A DNA stretch of 64,000 bases from Taeniopygia guttata (Eukaryota > Chordata > Aves > Passeriformes > Estrildidae), in NCBI RefSeq assembly GCF_048771995.1, contig NC_133026.1, positions 151,799,001 to 151,863,000 on the forward strand, in the 5' to 3' direction. The position numbers and the translations under genes were made by a program. The notes under the pieces are model-generated. The model saw only the letters and a list, made by a program, of their open reading frames with translations, did no database searches and was not told the origin of the DNA. This document shows positions 61,401-64,000 of this stretch, one piece after another (position 1 is the first letter of the stretch; each line of letters starts with the position of its first letter).

Positions 61401-63836
61401 GGAGGGGGCACCTGTGAGACCCCCTGAGAGACCCCCTGAGAGACCCCCATGGCACCCCCATGGTACCCCCAGAACGGCCACGGGACCCCCAGAATGGTCA
61501 CAGGACCCCCGGGTGACCCCCGGGTGACCCCCGTGTGACCCCCGTGTGACCCCCGTGCCCACTGTGGTCACTGTGTCCGTGCCCAGCTCCGGCCAGGGTC
61601 ACCAGGGGGGCCCTGAGCCCTCCCAGTGCTCCCAGTTTGACCAGTAAGGGTCACACTGTGCCCCCCAGTGCTCCCAGTCTCACCAGTAAGGGTCCCACGT
61701 GCCCCCCAGCCCCTCCCAGTTCCTCCCAGTCTCACCAGTAAGGATCTAACACTGTACCCCAGTGCTCCCAGTCTCACCAGTAAGGGTCCCACCATGCCCC
61801 CCAGCCCCTCCCAGTGCTCCCAGTCTCACCAGTAAGGATCTAACACTGTACCCCAGTGCTCCCAGTAAGGATCTAACACTGTACCCCAGTCCCTCCCAGT
61901 GCTCCCAGTCTCACCAGTAAGGATCTAACACTGTACCCCAGTGCTCCCAGTCTCACCAGTAAGGATCTAACCCTGTACCCCAGTGCTCCCAGTCTCACCA
62001 GTAAGGGTCTAACACTGTCCCCCAGCCCCTCCCAGTGCTCCCAGTCTCACCAGTAAGGGTCTAACACTGTCCCCCAGTGCTCCCAGTGCTCCCAGTCTCA
62101 CCAGTAAGGATCTAACACTGTCTCCCAGTGCTCCCAGTGCTCCCAGTCTCACCAGTAAGGATCTAACACTGTACCCCAGTGCTCCCAGTGCTCCCAGTCT
62201 CACCAGTAAGGATCTAACACTGTCCCCCAGTGCTCCCAGTGCTCCCAGTCTCACCAGTAAGGATCTAACACTGCACCCCAGTGCTCCCAGTGCTCCCAGT
62301 CTCACCAGTAAGGGTCTAACACTGTACCCCAGTGCTCCCAGTCTCACCAGTAAGGATCTAACACTGTACCCCAGTGCTCCCAGTCTCACCAGTAAGGGTC
62401 ACACTGTGCCCCCCAATCCCACCCAGTGCTCCCAGTCCCACCAGTAAGGATCTAACACTGTACCCCAGTCCCTCCCAGTGCTCCCAGTCTCACCAGTTAG
62501 GCTCACACCCTGTCCCCCAGCCCCTCCCAGTGCTCCCAGTCTCACCAGTAAGGGTCACACTGTGCCCCCCAGTGCTCCCAGTCTCACCAGTAAGGATCTA
62601 ACACTGTACCCCAGTGCTCCCAGTGCTCCCAGTCTCACCAGTTAGGCTCACACCCTGTCCCCCAGCCCCTCCCAGTGCTCCCAGTCTCACCAGTAAGGGT
62701 CACACTGTGCCCCCCAGTGCTCCCAGTGCTCCCAGTCTCACCAGTAAGGATCTAACACTGTACCCCAGTGCTCCCAGTCTCACCAGTAAGGATCTAACAC
62801 TGTACCCCAGTGCTCCCAGTCTCACCAGTAAGGATCTAACACTGTACCCCAGTCCCTCCCAGTGCTCCCAGTCTCACCAGTAAGGATCTAACACTGTACC
62901 CCAGTGCTCCCAGTGCTCCCAGTCTCACCAGTAAGGGTCTAACACTGTACCCCAGTCCCTCCCAGTGCTCCCAGTCTCACCAGTAAGGGTCCCACTGTGC
63001 CCCAGTCCCTCCCAGTGCTCCCAGTCTCACCAGTAAGGATCTAACACTGTACCCCAGTGCTCCCAGTCTCACCAGTAAGGGTCTAACACTGTACCCCAGT
63101 GCTCCCAGTCTCACCAGTAAGGGTCTAACACTGTCCCCCAGTGCTCCCAGTCTCACCAGTAAGGATCTAACACTGTACCCCAGCCCCTCCCAGTGCTCCC
63201 AGTCTCACCAGTAAGGGTCTAACACTGTACCCCAGTGCTCCCAGTGCTCCCAGTCTCACCAGTAAGGATCTAACACTGTCCCCCAGTGCTCCCAGTGCTC
63301 CCAGTCTCACCAGTAAGGATCTAACACTGTACCCCAGTGCTCCCAGTGCTCCCAGTCTCACCAGTAAGGGTCCCACCACACCCCCCAGCCCCTCCCAGTG
63401 CTCCCAGTCTCACCAGTAAGGGTCCCACTGTGCCCCCCAGTTCCTCCCAGTGCTCCCAGTCTCACCAGTAAGGGTCTAACACTGTACCCCAGCCCCTCCC
63501 AGTTCCTCCCAGTGCTCCCAGTCTCACCAGTAAGGATCTAACACTGTCCCCCAGCCCCTCCCAGTGCTCCCAGTCTCACCAGTAAGAGTCACACTGTGCC
63601 CCCCAGTGCTCCCAGTCCCTCCCAGTCTCACCAGTAAGGATCTAACACTGTACCCCAGTGCTCCCAGTGCTCCCAGTCTCACCAGTAAGGGTCTAACACT
63701 GTACCCCAGTTCCTCCCAGTGCTCCCAGTCTCACCAGTAAGGTTGACATCGTGGTAGGCCTCCAGCCAGGCCTGTGTCCCCAGCAGGTCGTGCTCGGTCA
63801 CCAGGAAGATGAGATCCTTGGCCCAGTACACCTGGC
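52249..63836 (-). CDS. GPAA1: GPAA1, GPI transamidase subunit (C-terminal two-thirds)
   Basis: GPAA1 is part of the ER-membrane GPI transamidase that joins GPI anchors to proteins. Eight exons are in the window: 63735-63836, 60687-60883, 59921-60117, 59149-59302, 58111-58176, 57119-57312, 54304-54471, 52249-52492. All join in phase and match human GPAA1 from GQIYWAKD to the C-terminal NVLFWK. Order: part of the luminal M28-peptidase-like domain ([53 protein letters not shown]), [31 protein letters not shown], then hydrophobic membrane segments including [22 protein letters not shown] and [13 protein letters not shown]. The 5' exons lie beyond the right edge. One intron appears to be AT-AC type (see below). 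Nothing looks broken. Confidence 0.97.
52493..53600. repeat. Acceptor-bearing repeats before the GPAA1 last exon
   Basis: Five units carry AGGAGAACGGCCAGGGGCAG and GCCTGGGG, the last-exon 5' edge with acceptor (near 52570, 52735, 52860, 52990, 53205). GGGACACCCAGGGACC units follow to about 53600. Confidence 0.94.
53735..54303. repeat. CCATCCTGTCCC dodecamer array, GPAA1
   Basis: About 45 units of CCCCATCCTGTC or CCCCGTCCTGTC run up to the donor at 54303. Confidence 0.95.
54304..54471 (-). CDS. GPAA1: GPAA1 exon (NFSLGFLL block)
   Basis: Encodes [20 protein letters not shown] through [15 protein letters not shown]. Acceptor CCCCAG, donor GTGAGA. Three acceptor-side copies precede it. Confidence 0.95.
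54472..54850. repeat. Acceptor copies of the NFSLGFLL exon, GPAA1
   Basis: Three units of about 90-115 bases carry GGTCATCCAGCCGCGCTGGC type sequence, the exon 5' edge with acceptor, spaced by GGGGTCACACAGTGTCACC. Confidence 0.94.
54860..57118. repeat. Donor array of about 55 units, GPAA1
   Basis: Units near 40 bases read CCCATACCCACCTGTGGGTG then CTGTGGGGCAGCCCC. On the sense strand each is the exon end LPHSTH plus a GTGGGT donor. The array is 2.26 kb and abuts the true donor at 57119. Confidence 0.96.
57119..57312 (-). CDS. GPAA1: GPAA1 exon ([13 protein letters not shown] block)
   Basis: Encodes [20 protein letters not shown] through [20 protein letters not shown] and ends ALPHSTH. Acceptor CCCCAG, donor GTGGGT. 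Its donor edge seeds a 2.2-kb array. Confidence 0.96.
57313..58060. repeat. Acceptor copies and GGTCAGGGTGTGGGG array, GPAA1
   Basis: Three copies of the first 85-90 bases of the 57119-57312 exon with acceptor lie at about 57354-57424, 57455-57524 and 57560-57645. GGGGTCAGGGTGTGGGGCAC units follow. Confidence 0.94.
58111..58176 (-). CDS. GPAA1: GPAA1 exon after the AT-AC intron
   Basis: Encodes [20 protein letters not shown] then EE. No AG lies between the in-frame upstream stop and GCC; the intron ends CCCCAC, with TTTCCTTGAC 10-20 bases upstream. Donor GTGAGA. Confidence 0.9.
58177..59148 (-). repeat. GPAA1: AT-AC intron of GPAA1 with five 5' splice-site copies
   Basis: The intron runs from ATATCCGGGG (after 59149) to CCCCAC (before 58176). 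Five units of 160-190 bases repeat the last 45 or so bases of the upstream exon plus ATATCC (near 58271, 58434, 58604, 58799, 58965), between TTTTTCCCCATTTTTTGCCC steps. A consensus-like U12 branch site TTTCCTTGAC lies next to the 3' end. Confidence 0.8.
59149..59302 (-). CDS. GPAA1: GPAA1 exon before the AT-AC intron
   Basis: Encodes [20 protein letters not shown] through the membrane segment [11 protein letters not shown]. The exon is followed by ATATCC, not GT, if it is to join the next exon as human LGLK|ALELW does. Confidence 0.9.
59330..59920. repeat. AGGGAGAGACCCCCAGGACC array and donor copy, GPAA1
   Basis: CCCCCAAATCCAGGGAGAGA units fill 59340-59600; a copy of the LRGINSFRQ exon end with donor lies at about 59753-59813. 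Confidence 0.92.
59921..60117 (-). CDS. GPAA1: GPAA1 exon (LRGINSFRQ block)
   Basis: Encodes [20 protein letters not shown] through [20 protein letters not shown]. Acceptor CCACAG, donor GTACGG. Two acceptor-side copies and one donor-side copy flank it. Confidence 0.95.
60118..60686. repeat. Exon-edge copies between two GPAA1 exons
   Basis: Two 60-75-base acceptor-side copies (near 60232-60297 and 60379-60442) sit among GAGTGACCACTGAGTGACC units; one 78-base donor-side copy lies at about 60528-60605. Confidence 0.93.
60687..60883 (-). CDS. GPAA1: GPAA1 exon (luminal domain)
   Basis: Encodes [20 protein letters not shown] through [10 protein letters not shown]. Acceptor CCCCAG, donor GTGGGG. 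Three acceptor-side copies and one 78-base donor-side copy flank it. Confidence 0.96.
60884..61580. repeat. Acceptor-side copies of the luminal exon, GPAA1
   Basis: Three units of about 165 bases carry TGGATGGCCCCGCCCGGCCC and GTGGATACCTGGGG, the exon 5' edge with acceptor (near 61020-61075, 61185-61240, 61350-61405). Confidence 0.93.
61585..63734. repeat. 42-base donor array of about 50 units, GPAA1
   Basis: Units read CAGTCTCACCAGTAAGGATC then TAACACTGTACCCCAGTGCTC. On the sense strand each contains CTTACTG then GTGAGA, the end and donor of the 63735-63836 exon. Confidence 0.96.
63735..63836 (-). CDS. GPAA1: GPAA1 exon (YWAKD block)
   Basis: Encodes [20 protein letters not shown] through HDVNLT. 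Acceptor TTTCTAG, donor GTGAGA. Two partial copies of its acceptor edge lie further right; about 50 copies of its donor edge lie to the left. Confidence 0.94.
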
Positions 63837-64000
63837 CTAGAAACCAGTATAAACCAGTATGGACCAGTACAGCCCAGTACAGCCCCAGCAAGGTGAGATC
63901 CTTGGCCCAGTACACCTGGCCTGGGAACCAGTATAAACCAGTATGGACCAGTACAGCCCAGTACAGCCCCAGCAGGATGAGATCCTTGGCCCAGTACACC
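63837..64000. repeat. 84-base repeat with YWAKD exon starts, window edge
   Basis: Units contain GATCCTTGGCCCAGTACACC, the 5' edge of the YWAKD exon, and CCAGTATAAACCAGTATGG. Two copies lie right of the true exon; the second is cut by the window edge. Confidence 0.9.

Overview
The window looks like a piece of a vertebrate genome, most likely a bird microchromosome or dot chromosome. It is very GC-rich, has small conserved exons, a CpG-rich shared promoter, and introns made almost wholly of tandem minisatellites. The species cannot be named from the sequence. Four protein genes are recognisable, and their order and strands are an exact inversion of the human 8q24.3 block GPAA1-CYC1-SHARPIN-MAF1.

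Layout. MAF1 (minus, 2625-17536; RNA polymerase III repressor, 7 coding exons, 248 codons) shares a head-to-head CpG-island promoter (about 18690-19592) with a SHARPIN-type gene (plus, 19593-39272, 14 coding exons, about 780 codons). SHARPIN converges on CYC1 (minus, 40877-50401; mitochondrial cytochrome c1, 7 exons, 326 codons). CYC1 starts only 79 bases beyond the GPAA1 poly(A) signal. GPAA1 (minus, 52249-63836; GPI transamidase subunit, last 8 coding exons) runs off the right edge.

Main biology. The SHARPIN-position gene encodes the usual SHARPIN parts (PH-like domain, LUBAC-tethering helix, UBL, NZF) and then, in the same phase-consistent exon chain, a complete HOIL-1L-type RING-IBR-RING module with the catalytic Cys and terminal His. 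It is therefore a SHARPIN/HOIL-1L composite E3 that mammalian SHARPIN no longer resembles.

Main structural oddity. Many introns carry minisatellites whose repeat unit includes an exon edge and its splice site. Well over 150 decoy donors or acceptors line up next to intact true exons: 11 donor copies in MAF1, 18 in CYC1, roughly 55 in one GPAA1 intron and about 50 in another. One GPAA1 intron looks like a minor-class AT-AC (U12) intron, and its 5' splice site has also been copied five times. Three extra copies of the SHARPIN zinc-finger exon start lie 250 bases apart.

Very long open frames run through the minisatellites on both strands; they are composition artefacts and are not annotated as genes. 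No viral element, tRNA, rRNA or CRISPR array was seen.
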